Of a stretch of DNA of 64,000 nt, positions 35,692 to 43,532 are shown piece by piece. The notes under the pieces are model-generated. The model did not search any database. It was not told the origin of the DNA and was given only the letters and a program-made list of their open reading frames with translations. The stretch covers positions 620,001 through 684,000 of the forward strand of contig CBDFHG010000007.1 of NCBI GenBank assembly GCA_965247385.1, written 5' to 3'. Within the stretch, counting starts at the first letter, position 1. Each line of letters opens with the position of its first letter. The stretch is from Thermohalobaculum sp965247385 (lineage in GTDB: Bacteria; Pseudomonadota; Alphaproteobacteria; Rhodobacterales; Rhodobacteraceae). A program made the position numbers and the translations under genes.

Positions 35692-36017
35692 TTAGTCGGG
35701 CCGCAGCGCCCGGTTGAGGAACTCGACCAGCGGCACGTTGAACCTGGCGGGGTCTTCGGCCAGCCCCATATGACGCAGGCCCGGCAGGATGACAGCCTGC
35801 GCTCCTGCAATCGCCTCGGCCACGCGCCAGGTCATGTCCGGCGAGTTGCCGAGTCTTCCGCACCGGTCATCACTAGGGTCGGGCAGCGGATGTCGTGGAT
35901 CGGCCCGGTGATCTCGGCGTCGCCCTCGGCCAGCACACGATAGATCTCCGGATAGACATGTGGCCAGTTCGCCAACACCCAGCAGCGGACTTGGTCCATA
36001 ACCCCCGGGCTTGCCCA
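35692..36017 (-). pseudogene. Alpha/beta-hydrolase, C-terminal fragment with frameshift
   Basis: The part nearest 36017 reads YPEIYRVLAEGDAEITGP and CPTLVMTGAEDS, the strand with the catalytic Asp. After a frame change near 35850 the gene continues NSPDMTWRVAEAIAGAQAVI and LPGLRHMGLAEDPARFN, with the catalytic His, to a stop at 35692. The N-terminal half with the nucleophile is missing; it is replaced by the 42-bp repeat and the IS21 fragment. The gene was probably part of the amidase cluster and is now dead. Confidence 0.8.
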
Positions 36018-36059
36018 TCGCAACTCCGGAGCATACCAGTGTTGCACTTGGTTTGTGAA
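36018..36059 (-). repeat. 42-bp repeat, copy B
   Basis: Exact reverse complement of 28888-28929. It joins the hydrolase fragment to the IS21 fragment. Confidence 0.6.
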
Positions 36060-36660
36060 CTTGGCGACGGCCAGTGTCGTGTTGTCGTAGAGGATCGAAA
36101 GGGGAGCGCCGCCAAAGAAGCCAAAGGCGGCGACATGGCCATCACAGAAAGCTTCCGTGGTTTGCGCCGGGTAGGCTTTGACAAAACAGGCATCGCTGTG
36201 GGCTAGATCCAGGGCAAAATAGTGAACCTTCCCTCTAACACCGGCAATGACCACCCAGGCTTCGCCGAAGTCAACCTGGGCGTGGCCGGGGTCATGGGCC
36301 AGCGGCACAGATACCTCCCTGTTCCGGCGCTTTCGGGCCCGGACATAGTCCGTCACGATGGTGATGCCACCGCAATAACCATGCGCTCCGCAACCATTCG
36401 AAAATGCGCTTGCAGGTATGGCGCTGCTTCTTCGACTCGCTTTTGTCATCTTCCAGGATCTGGTCGATGATGCCGGTACAGGGATCTGGCTTCGGACGCT
36501 TCGGCGGCTGGCCGCGCTGATATCCCGGTGGGACCGAATGTTTGAGAATCCTGGTCGCCGTCTTGCGGTCAATACCAAACCGCCGCGCCGCACCCCGCTG
36601 GCTCAAACCGTCATGATGACAGGCCAGACGCACTCTTGGGTAAAGGTCCACGTGATACAT
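36060..36660 (-). pseudogene. IS21-family IstA remnant, copy 2 (frameshift, 3' truncated)
   Basis: Starts MYHVDLYPRVRLACHHDGLS and continues with the same HTH and catalytic region as copy 1 at 18263. A 2-base deletion near 36388 shifts the frame after CKRIFEWLR. The gene ends at TTLAVAK, where the 42-bp repeat begins. Nucleotide similarity to copy 1 is high over the shared part. The N-terminal residues missing from copy 1 are present here. Confidence 0.87.
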
Positions 36661-37007
36661 CTCCCCGCCTTCCGCCCGCTTCGAACAAAAGACCTAAAAT
36701 GGCGGAATTTTACTCCGCGACAATCAGATTATCTGACCGCTTCCGTGGTCCAGTAGTGCTCCGGGATTTACGGCTTCCCCGTGATTGGTTTCAAAAACGC
36801 GGCTGTCACGGCCTGTACTTCTATTGCCGCGATTGATGGTGTATCATTAGCGGTCGGCAGGCTTAAGCAACCGCGCTCCATAGGCAAGGCAGGCGTGGCA
36901 GGCAGGGCAAGGTGTGGCTAGGCGAGGCAGTCAAGGCATGGCGCGGCAGGCAGATAGGGACGGTCCTTCGGGGCCACCCCCTTGCTGCCATGGCGGGCAT
37001 GTGACAC
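36661..37007. other. Non-coding stretch with degenerate GGCAGGC repeats
   Basis: No convincing gene. Between about 36876 and 36955 the bases form a loose purine-rich run of GGCAGGC/GGCAAGG units. Confidence 0.5.
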
Positions 37008-37370
37008 TCAAACGAAGAACGCCTTCACGATCAGACTGAAAATACCGGCGATGATGAAGCCAAGCATCCAAGAATGCAGATTGATCTTGCCCTCAAGCCG
37101 CTGGATTTCGGATTTCATGATACCGTCAAGCCCGATGATCTTGCCCTCAAGCCGCTGGATTTCGGATTTCATGCTACCGTCAAGCTCGATGATCTTGCCC
37201 TCAAGCCGCTGGATATCGGATTTCATGTTACCGTCAAGCCCGATGATCTTGCCCTCAAGCCGCTCGATATCGGCCTTGGTGGCGACGCTGCCGTCCATAA
37301 ATTCGGTCAGCGCATCAACCTGCTCGCGGCTGAACCCGGCGTCCTCAAGCTTGAATGCGGCGTTGGTCAT
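37008..37370 (-). CDS. Coiled-coil protein with internal repeats and C-terminal membrane anchor
   Basis: 120 residues from the ATG at 37370 (MTNAAFKLEDAGFSREQVDA). After KADIERLEGKI come near-identical 18-residue units of the form RLEGKIIGLDGNMKSDIQ (three full and two partial), a heptad-like coiled coil. The end is one membrane span (WMLGFIIAGIFSLIVKAFFV). The plan is that of DUF1640/CCDC90-type anchored coiled coils. It is probably membrane-bound with the coil in the cytoplasm; no enzyme motif is present. Confidence 0.7.
   Translation of the reverse strand: MTNAAFKLEDAGFSREQVDALTEFMDGSVATKADIERLEGKIIGLDGNMKSDIQRLEGKIIELDGSMKSEIQRLEGKIIGLDGIMKSEIQRLEGKINLHSWMLGFIIAGIFSLIVKAFFV
37083..37265. 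repeat. Tandem 54-bp coding repeats
   Basis: Three full copies and a partial one of a 54-bp unit (boundaries about 37083, 37137, 37191, 37245). Each begins ATCTTGCCCTCAAGCCGCT and differs at a few bases. They encode the 18-residue coiled-coil units, so copy number changes would stay in frame. Confidence 0.85.
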
Positions 37371-37428
37371 TTTCAAGCCCTAGCGCCTTTGCCGGGGCGG
37401 CGCAACCATCGGGCGGGGTTCTGTTAGC

Positions 37429-37451
37429 AACGCCATAATGAGAATTGCTGC
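37429..37451 (-). repeat. Solo terminal repeat of the ISNCY-like element
   Basis: 23 bases identical to the left end of the intact element at 4730 (GCAGCAATTCTCATTATGGC then GTT). No transposase follows. It marks the end of the truncated chorismate mutase gene. Confidence 0.8.
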
Positions 37452-37616
37452 CTCGACTGGGATGCCGTTGACATACTTCCAGGTTGCTACGGGCTGCATT
37501 AGGGCGAGCCGCTGGGCGATCAACCTGTATCCGGTCGCCGCCCGCTCCGCCGACGCCGAAGCGTTGGTCGGAGCGGGCAGGGAAAACGCGAGGACGACAA
37601 GTGCGGTGCGGATCAT
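37452..37616 (-). pseudogene. Periplasmic chorismate mutase (AroQ gamma type), N-terminal fragment
   Basis: A signal peptide (MIRTALVVLAFSLPAPTNASA) is followed by YRLIAQRLALMQPVATWKYV and NGIPVE, the first helix of secreted AroQ-gamma chorismate mutases with its active-site arginine. After codon 55 the sequence runs into the IS end, so two thirds of the gene are gone. Its ATG overlaps the fumC stop (ATGA), so it was the second gene of a fumC operon. Confidence 0.65.
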
Positions 37617-39004
37617 TTTGGTCCAAGCATGTCTTTCGGCTGCACGACCCGATCGAAGGTCTCGCTGTCGACAAAACCGAGCTTGATCGCCTCCTCCTTC
37701 AGTGTGGTGCCGTTGCGGTGTGCGGTCTTGGCCACCTTGGTAGCGTTGTCATAGCCGATCTCGGGGGCCAGTGCGGTGACCAGCATCAGGCTTTCCCACA
37801 TCAGTTTCGAGATGCGCTCTTCGTCGGCCTTAATGCCGGCGACGCAGTTGTCGGTGAAGGCCACCGCCGCATCGCCCAGAAGCTGCATAGACTGCAACAG
37901 GTTGTAGATCATCATCGGCTTGTAGACGTTCAACTCGAAATGGCCCTGGGAGCCGGCAAAACCCACTGCCGCGTCGTTGCCGAAAACGTGGGCGCAGACC
38001 TGGGTCAGCGCCTCGCACTGGGTCGGGTTGACTTTGCCCGGCATGATCGACGAGCCGGGCTCGTTCTCGGGCAGGATCAACTCGCCCAGCCCGCAGCGCG
38101 GGCCGGAGCCGAGGAAGCGGATGTCGTTGGCTATCTTGAACAGGCTCGCCGCCACGGTCTTCACCGCGCCCGACATCTCGACCACGGCGTCATGGGCGGC
38201 CAGCGCCTCGAACTTGTTCGGTGCGGTCACGAAGGGCAGCCCGGTGATCGCAGCGATCCTTTCGGCGACCTTTTCGGCGAAACCGATGCGGGTGTTCAGC
38301 CCGGTCCCGACCGCCGTGCCGCCCTGGGCCAGCGCGTAGATGTTGGGCAATGCCGCCTCAATCCGCCTGATGCCCTGCGCAACCTGGAATGCGTAGCCGC
38401 CGAATTCCTGGCCCAGGGTCATCGGTGTGGCGTCCTGGGTATGGGTGCGGCCAATTTTGATAATGTCCTTGAAGGCCGCCGCCTTGGCCGCGAGTTCGTC
38501 GTGGAGTTTCTTCAGCCCCGGGATCAGCACACCGGTCGCTGTCATCGCGGCGGCGACATGCATTGCGGTCGGGAAGGTGTCGTTCGATGACTGCGACATG
38601 TTCACATGATCGTTCGGGTGAACCGGCGTTTTCGAGCCGATCACCCCGCCCAGTTGCTCGATGGCGCGGTTGGCGATCACCTCGTTGGCGTTCATGTTCG
38701 ACTGGGTGCCCGAGCCGGTCTGCCACACCACCAGCGGGAAGTTGTCGTCGAGCTTGCCGGCGGCCACCTCGGTCGCCGCCTGGGCGATGGCATTGCCCAA
38801 CGCCCCATCGAGCGTGCCGGCGTCCGTATTGACCTGGGCCGCTGCCTGTTTGATGACGCCGAGCGCCCGGACCACCGCCACTGGCTGCCTCTCCCAGCCG
38901 ATCGGGAAGTTTAACAGCGAGCGCTGGGTCTGCGCCCCCCAGTATTTGTCGGCAGGCACATCAAGCGGGCCAAAGCTGTCGGTCTCGGTTCGGGTGGCGG
39001 TCAT
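37613..39004 (-). CDS. fumC: Fumarate hydratase, class II
   Basis: 463 residues from the ATG at 39004, which has GGAGA just upstream; an ATG 12 bp further up lacks such a site. The class II superfamily signature GSSIMPGKVNPTQCE is at about 315-329, and the catalytic SS loop and GRTHTQDATP are intact. It hydrates fumarate to malate in the citric acid cycle without an iron-sulphur cluster. The stop overlaps the start of the chorismate mutase fragment. Confidence 0.95.
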   Translation of the reverse strand: MTATRTETDSFGPLDVPADKYWGAQTQRSLLNFPIGWERQPVAVVRALGVIKQAAAQVNTDAGTLDGALGNAIAQAATEVAAGKLDDNFPLVVWQTGSGTQSNMNANEVIANRAIEQLGGVIGSKTPVHPNDHVNMSQSSNDTFPTAMHVAAAMTATGVLIPGLKKLHDELAAKAAAFKDIIKIGRTHTQDATPMTLGQEFGGYAFQVAQGIRRIEAALPNIYALAQGGTAVGTGLNTRIGFAEKVAERIAAITGLPFVTAPNKFEALAAHDAVVEMSGAVKTVAASLFKIANDIRFLGSGPRCGLGELILPENEPGSSIMPGKVNPTQCEALTQVCAHVFGNDAAVGFAGSQGHFELNVYKPMMIYNLLQSMQLLGDAAVAFTDNCVAGIKADEERISKLMWESLMLVTALAPEIGYDNATKVAKTAHRNGTTLKEEAIKLGFVDSETFDRVVQPKDMLGPK

Positions 39005-39084
39005 TTTGCTCTCCATCGCTCAAATTCCCGCGCGAACTATAAAGCCCGGCATCGTTTGTTGCCAGTGGCTGATGGTGCCGCAGT

Positions 39085-39615
39085 TCAGGTCTTTCGGAAG
39101 CGGTCCAGGTTGACAACGTCGGCGGAGGAGCGCAGCTTGCCGCCGCCGGGCCCGTCTGGCAACCACTCTGGAGCCCTGTCCGGAGTTTCGTCGCCGGCGG
39201 TCTCACCGTCATCGTCATCCTTGATGTCGTCGAGGTCCAACACCATCTCGTCGCTATCGTGGTCGTCGAACTTCAACCCGAACTTGGCCGAGGGGTCGAT
39301 AAAGGTCTCTACCGCGTCGAGGGGAATCACCAGCGTCTCTCGCTGGTTCGAGAAGCTCAGCGTCACCCGGAACCGGTCATCCATCACAGCTAAATCTTCG
39401 AACCATTCCTGCAGCACGATCATCATCTCGTTGGGATAGCGTTCGCGCAGCCAGTCGGCGATAACGACGCCGGGGTGGCTAGTATCGAAGGTGATGTAGA
39501 AATAGTGTTCCCCCGGCAAACCATGCTCAGCGACATGTCCCAGCACCTCGGCCATGACCCCACGCATGGCCTTTTCCATGTAGCGCCCGTAATTGAGCGT
39601 GTCGCTGCCCGTCAT
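39085..39615 (-). CDS. sspB: ClpXP adaptor SspB
   Basis: 176 residues. The folded core (about 1-120) has YFYITFDTSHPGVVIADWLRERYP and MMIVLQEWFEDLAV, matching the alphaproteobacterial SspB. After a long acidic linker (DDIKDDDDGETAGDE) a C-terminal hydrophobic-basic tail SSADVVNLDRFRK is the ClpX-docking segment. It brings ssrA-tagged proteins to ClpXP. The tmRNA gene lies just upstream on the same strand. Confidence 0.93.
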   Translation of the reverse strand: MTGSDTLNYGRYMEKAMRGVMAEVLGHVAEHGLPGEHYFYITFDTSHPGVVIADWLRERYPNEMMIVLQEWFEDLAVMDDRFRVTLSFSNQRETLVIPLDAVETFIDPSAKFGLKFDDHDSDEMVLDLDDIKDDDDGETAGDETPDRAPEWLPDGPGGGKLRSSADVVNLDRFRKT

Positions 39616-39719
39616 CGACTAGTATCTCCGTAGCCTTTTCCGGACCATAGCCGATTCTCGGGGACAGGAAAGAGTTTCTCGCAAGGAATTCAGAACTTGC
39701 GCGAGAAAAGTGCAGGCTT

Positions 39720-40020
39720 CTGTTGCCAGGTGCCTGCGAACCCCGCCTGAAGCGGCAAAGCCTCAGGGCTCAAGTTTCGGTTTGGTTACTGCATTACGCA
39801 GCAACGGCCACCGGAGCACGGTTGTCATTGGCAACTGTACTGATCGGGCCGATAACGGTGGCACCCAGCCGAGCAAAAGCTAACACCTTTAGACGTCCGT
39901 CGATCCTATTTCGGCCCCTGTACCCGCCAACGCCGGGTTTTTGGTGGAGCCGCCGGGTACCGCCCCCGGGTCCGATCCGCTTATTACGTGCGCGTTTATC
40001 GCCATATTCCCCGAGGGGAC
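39720..40020 (-). ncRNA. ssrA: Two-piece (circularly permuted) tmRNA
   Basis: On the minus strand the acceptor piece comes first and ends CGGCTCCACCA at 39942. A 23-base intervening part follows, then the coding piece starts GGGGCCGAAATAGG at 39918. GGGGCCG pairs with CGGCTCC, with the G3-U70 pair needed for alanine charging. The tag frame at 39832-39794 reads ANDNRAPVAVAA then TAA, a normal alphaproteobacterial tag start (AND) and end (VAA). The outer ends are approximate. tmRNA frees stalled ribosomes and marks the peptide for ClpXP. Confidence 0.88.
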
Positions 40021-40072
40021 GCCTTACATATAGGTGAAACAGTCAGGATTCGGAAGCCGTCGGGACAAAGAA

Positions 40073-40780
40073 TCAACGGCCATCCGTCATCGACAAGATC
40101 AATGGCTGGTCGATCTCGCGCAGCAGCTTGCGCAGAATGGCGCGGGGGTAGTCGGCGAAATCGGTGGCGATCTCGACAAAGGCGCCGGGTCCGGCGATCA
40201 CCTGGGCTCGAAAATGCGCAACCGGGTCCGGGTCGGCGCCGCGGATCACCAGACCATTGATGGTATAACCTTGGCCCGCCAGAATTCCCGAGACGCTCGA
40301 GGGCGCCCGGCCCTCGTTCGAAACCCCGTCGCCGGAGACATCGATCACCTGGCGTTTGCAGGTCTCGGGCGCTGTGGCGCTGACATCGGCGGCATGGACA
40401 AGCGCCTCGCCGATGGCGGTGGAAAAATTGCGCCAGGCGCGGCCCGCGGCCCGCGCTTTCGCAGCGAAAGCAGCCATCGACCGGGCGTCGGTCAGCCTGT
40501 ACCAACCGGTCATTTGGCGATGCCGGGTCGATCCGGACCAGTGGGTCATGGTGACCAGCACACCGCCGTCGAGCTCGCTGATCGCTGCGATCAGCGAGGG
40601 GTCTTCGAAGGCATCCGCCAGCCCGTTGGTCTGCAGATTGAACTCATCGGAGTTGATGCTGCCCGAAACATCAACCGCCAGGATCAGTTCCAGAGCACAG
40701 GCGCCCGCCGGGGCAGGGGCCAACAGCAAGCCGAGGGCGAACACCCCGGCTTTCATCCCCGCTGTTACCGGGCCTCTCAT
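40073..40780 (-). CDS. DUF1194 VWA-like secreted protein, copy 1
   Basis: 235 residues with a signal peptide (GMKAGVFALGLLLAPAPAGA) and a cysteine soon after it. The VWA-like metal site reads LILAVDVSGSINSDE (DxSxS), and a second conserved block QVIDVSGDGVSNEG includes the third metal ligand. Proteins of this family are periplasmic or exported with no firm function. It overlaps the next copy (40777) by 4 bp, in the series of four co-oriented paralogues. Confidence 0.85.
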   Translation of the reverse strand: MRGPVTAGMKAGVFALGLLLAPAPAGACALELILAVDVSGSINSDEFNLQTNGLADAFEDPSLIAAISELDGGVLVTMTHWSGSTRHRQMTGWYRLTDARSMAAFAAKARAAGRAWRNFSTAIGEALVHAADVSATAPETCKRQVIDVSGDGVSNEGRAPSSVSGILAGQGYTINGLVIRGADPDPVAHFRAQVIAGPGAFVEIATDFADYPRAILRKLLREIDQPLILSMTDGR

Positions 40781-41481
40781 TTCACTTCACCCAGTATCAT
40801 CTCCTGATCGATTTCGCGCAACAGCTTGCTGATCATCACCGAGGGATAGTCGTTGAAGTTGCGCGCCAGCGCCACGAAGGCGCCCGGCCCCTGGATGACG
40901 TAGTCGCGGTAGTAGGACGCGGGGTCGGGGTAGGCACCCTGCACCACCAGCCCGTTGATGGTGATACCGGCCAGCTTGCCCTGAGCCCGAAAATATTCCG
41001 GCCCAACGCCGTCATTATTTTCGCCGTCGCCGGAAATATCGATCACCCTGCGCCCGCAAGCCGGCGCCCGGCGAAACATCATGGCGCCATATTCAATCGC
41101 CTTGCCGAGCGCGGTGGTCAGATCGGTGTATGGCCGCCGGTGTACCGCCAGCGTGGCGGCAACGTTGAGGATCACGGCCTCGGAATCGAGTACCGTCCAT
41201 GGGATTACGATGTCCTGTTGGTTGTACCCGGACCATTCGTAGACGATCGCCGCGATGGACGCGCCTGGCGGCGTCAGGATCGCCTCGATCACTTCAGGCG
41301 TGCGGAAAGCCTTGGCCAGCCCCTGAAGCTGGATGCCGTATTCGCGTTGGTTGACGCTGGACGAGATATCGAGCGCCAGCACCAGCGCCAGCTTGCAACC
41401 TGCAGCCCGTCCCGTTCCGGGCTGGGCTGCCAGCGCCAGGCAGGTGGCGAGCGCCAGGAGACGGAACCTCCCGCAGCCCAT
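40777..41481 (-). CDS. DUF1194 VWA-like secreted protein, copy 2
   Basis: 234 residues. Signal peptide (LLALATCLALAAQPGTGRAAG), then CKLALVLALDISSSVNQREYGIQLQG with the DxSxS metal site, and RRVIDISGDGENNDGVGP. It starts one base after the stop of copy 3 upstream and overlaps copy 1 downstream, so the genes form one operon. It is about as different from copy 1 as from the others, by eye, so the duplication is old. Confidence 0.85.
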   Translation of the reverse strand: MGCGRFRLLALATCLALAAQPGTGRAAGCKLALVLALDISSSVNQREYGIQLQGLAKAFRTPEVIEAILTPPGASIAAIVYEWSGYNQQDIVIPWTVLDSEAVILNVAATLAVHRRPYTDLTTALGKAIEYGAMMFRRAPACGRRVIDISGDGENNDGVGPEYFRAQGKLAGITINGLVVQGAYPDPASYYRDYVIQGPGAFVALARNFNDYPSVMISKLLREIDQEMILGEVK

Positions 41482-41482
41482 C

Positions 41483-42256
41483 TCAGCGCGCCGCCACTTG
41501 CGGGGTCAGTTCGCGCAACAGCTTGCGTTTGATCGCGGCGGCATAATCGGAAAAATTGGCGGCGGTCTCCATGAAGGCACCATCGCCACGCACCACATTT
41601 CGCAGGTAGAACTCCGCCGGATCGGGCCATGCGCCCATGATCACCAGCCCGTTGACGGTTGCGCCGTTCGCGGCCAGCGCGTCGGCAATCTGGCGGGCTG
41701 GGCGACCGCGGTTGCTTGCGCCGTCGCCGGAAACGTCGATCACGCGGCGCTTGCAACGGAGCGGGTTGGTGGCGCTGAGGCTGTTGGCGTGGAACAGCGC
41801 GTCGCCAATGGCGGTGTACGAGGCGAAGAAGGCCCGATCCAGACGCTCGATCGCGTCGGCGAAGGCCGTGGCGCTGGCGGCGGTGGTCAAATGGGTCCAT
41901 GGTATCGACTGGGTTTGCGCCTCCGGCCCGCTCCACTGGGTCACTGTCGTCATCACACCGCCGGTGATCCAGGTGATTGCCTCGGCGACTTCCGGGTCGC
42001 GAAAGGCGGTAGCCAGGCCACCCATCTGCAGATCGAATTCGGAAGCCACCACCGAGCGCGACACGTCCATCGCCAGCACAAGTTCCAGGTCGCACTCTGC
42101 TGCGTCCGCCGGAGTCCCGCTGACTGTCAGGCTCGCCGCCAGCAACGCAGCAGCACGCCTGCCGGGCGTCCTGCCCGGCCCGCGTCTCTTCAGCACTAGC
42201 CAGCCGCGGCTTCGTATCATTATCTTCCACGCCTGTTGTCTACTGCTCGGCAGCAC
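41483..42256 (-). CDS. DUF1194 VWA-like secreted protein, copy 3
   Basis: Up to 257 residues; the true start may be internal because the first 25 residues are basic (MIRSRGWLVLKRRGPGRTPG). Signal-like AALLAASLTVSGTPADAAE is followed by CDLELVLAMDVSRSVVASEFDLQ and RRVIDVSGDGASNRG. The 95-bp gap to copy 4 is the largest inside the cluster and may hold a promoter. Confidence 0.82.
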   Translation of the reverse strand: MLPSSRQQAWKIMIRSRGWLVLKRRGPGRTPGRRAAALLAASLTVSGTPADAAECDLELVLAMDVSRSVVASEFDLQMGGLATAFRDPEVAEAITWITGGVMTTVTQWSGPEAQTQSIPWTHLTTAASATAFADAIERLDRAFFASYTAIGDALFHANSLSATNPLRCKRRVIDVSGDGASNRGRPARQIADALAANGATVNGLVIMGAWPDPAEFYLRNVVRGDGAFMETAANFSDYAAAIKRKLLRELTPQVAAR

Positions 42257-42351
42257 CCGGTCGAGAATTTTGCCCCAAGCATGGAGGCCCGGGCACCAAA
42301 TCGCAATTCAACAATATGAGCGCGTTTGAAGACCCGTCGCTGACGGACCTG

Positions 42352-43044
42352 TCAACGCAGCGATCCAGCTATGAAATCCCGGCCGATTTCACGCAGTAGT
42401 TTGCGCAGCATGGCGCGGTGGTAGTCGCTGTAATCCCGTGCCACCTCGACAAAGGCATCCGGGCCATGGGCGACGTAGAACTGGTAGAACGAGATCAGCT
42501 CCAGATCCTCGCCGCCGATCACCGGCCCGTTGACGGTCACAGTGTCGAAGTCGAACTGGCGATAGGCGGAATCGGGGCCTAAACCATCATTGGAGAGGCC
42601 GTCGCCGGAAATGTCGATCACCTGGCGCTGGCAGGGTGGCGCATCGCGCAGCAGCACGGCACCGTAGCCGAGCGCGTAGCCGACGGCGGTCGGGAACTCG
42701 CCATACCTGCGTTTATGCTCGGTCACACGCGCGGCGAAGGCGTCAAGCCCCGTGTCAGTGGTGATCAGCGTCCAGGGGGTGATCACCACCTGCTGGCGCG
42801 CACCGCTCCACTCATAGGCCGACAGGGCAATGCTACCGCCGGGGCCAAGGATCGCAGCCCGGACCGCCGGATCGCGCAGCCCGGCAGCCAGCCCGTCAAG
42901 TTGCAGACGGTGTTCGGTCTCGTCAACGCTGGCCGAGACGTCCAGCGCGAAGACCAGCGCCAGGCGGCAGGCGCCACCCGGCGCGAGGGCGGCGGCGGGC
43001 GCCGCGACGACAAGCGTCGCCGCGAGAATGAATGCCCTTACCAA
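42352..43044 (-). CDS. DUF1194 VWA-like secreted protein, copy 4
   Basis: About 230 residues if it starts at the TTG at 43044, which overlaps the stop of the gloA gene (TTGGTAA). That start gives a clean signal peptide (VRAFILAATLVVAAPAAALA). The frame stays open up to 43206, but that part is antisense-like to the gloA frame and has no signal. The metal site reads LVFALDVSASVDETEHRLQ, followed by QVIDISGDGLSNDGLGP. Confidence 0.8.
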   Translation of the reverse strand: MVRAFILAATLVVAAPAAALAPGGACRLALVFALDVSASVDETEHRLQLDGLAAGLRDPAVRAAILGPGGSIALSAYEWSGARQQVVITPWTLITTDTGLDAFAARVTEHKRRYGEFPTAVGYALGYGAVLLRDAPPCQRQVIDISGDGLSNDGLGPDSAYRQFDFDTVTVNGPVIGGEDLELISFYQFYVAHGPDAFVEVARDYSDYHRAMLRKLLREIGRDFIAGSLR

Positions 43045-43466
43045 CTTCCCGAATTCGGCATGCTGGCCCAGGGTTCCTCGGGCGCCAGCGAACCCTCGGC
43101 CTGGAGCAACTCGATAGATACGCCGTCGGGTGATTTCACGAAGGCCATGCGCCCGTCGCGGGGCGGGCGGTTGATGGTGACCCCAGCATCCATCAGCTTC
43201 TGGCACATCTCGTAGATATTCTCGACCGCATAGGCGAGATGGCCGAAATTACGCCCGCTGTCGTATTCCTCGTCCGAACCCCAGTTTTGGGTCAGCTCGA
43301 TCGGCGCATCGTGCTGGCCCGGAGGGGCAAGGAACACCAGAGTGAATTTTCCGGCCTCGTTATCGACCCGGCGGGTCTCCTCAAGCCCCAGCAGGCCGCA
43401 ATAGAACCGTTTCGATTCGTCGAGATCACGAACCCGAACCATTGTGTGGAGATATTTCGTCTTCAT
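43038..43466 (-). CDS. gloA: Lactoylglutathione lyase (glyoxalase I)
   Basis: 142 residues from the ATG at 43466, with GGGAG upstream. Two babb halves of the vicinal-oxygen-chelate fold are seen: KYLHTMVRVRDLDESKRFYCGLLGL, then GRNFGHLAYAVENIYEMCQKLMDAG, with the metal ligands H7, H and E (SIELLQ) in place. It turns the methylglyoxal-glutathione adduct into lactoylglutathione. The stop overlaps the start of the fourth DUF1194 gene, so it may head that operon. Confidence 0.92.
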   Translation of the reverse strand: MKTKYLHTMVRVRDLDESKRFYCGLLGLEETRRVDNEAGKFTLVFLAPPGQHDAPIELTQNWGSDEEYDSGRNFGHLAYAVENIYEMCQKLMDAGVTINRPPRDGRMAFVKSPDGVSIELLQAEGSLAPEEPWASMPNSGSW

Positions 43467-43532
43467 GTTGCGCTCCCTCATGCTTTTAATACAAGATGTA
43501 GATCGAACGACTCGCTTGCCAAGAGGAATGAT

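Noticed and set aside
37083..37265. CRISPR array
   Set aside because: The 54-bp units are contiguous and coding; there are no unique spacers. No CRISPR was seen in the window.
40034..42329. Several plus-strand ORFs across the DUF1194 genes
   Set aside because: Shadows; only the minus-strand frames carry signal peptides and the metal site.
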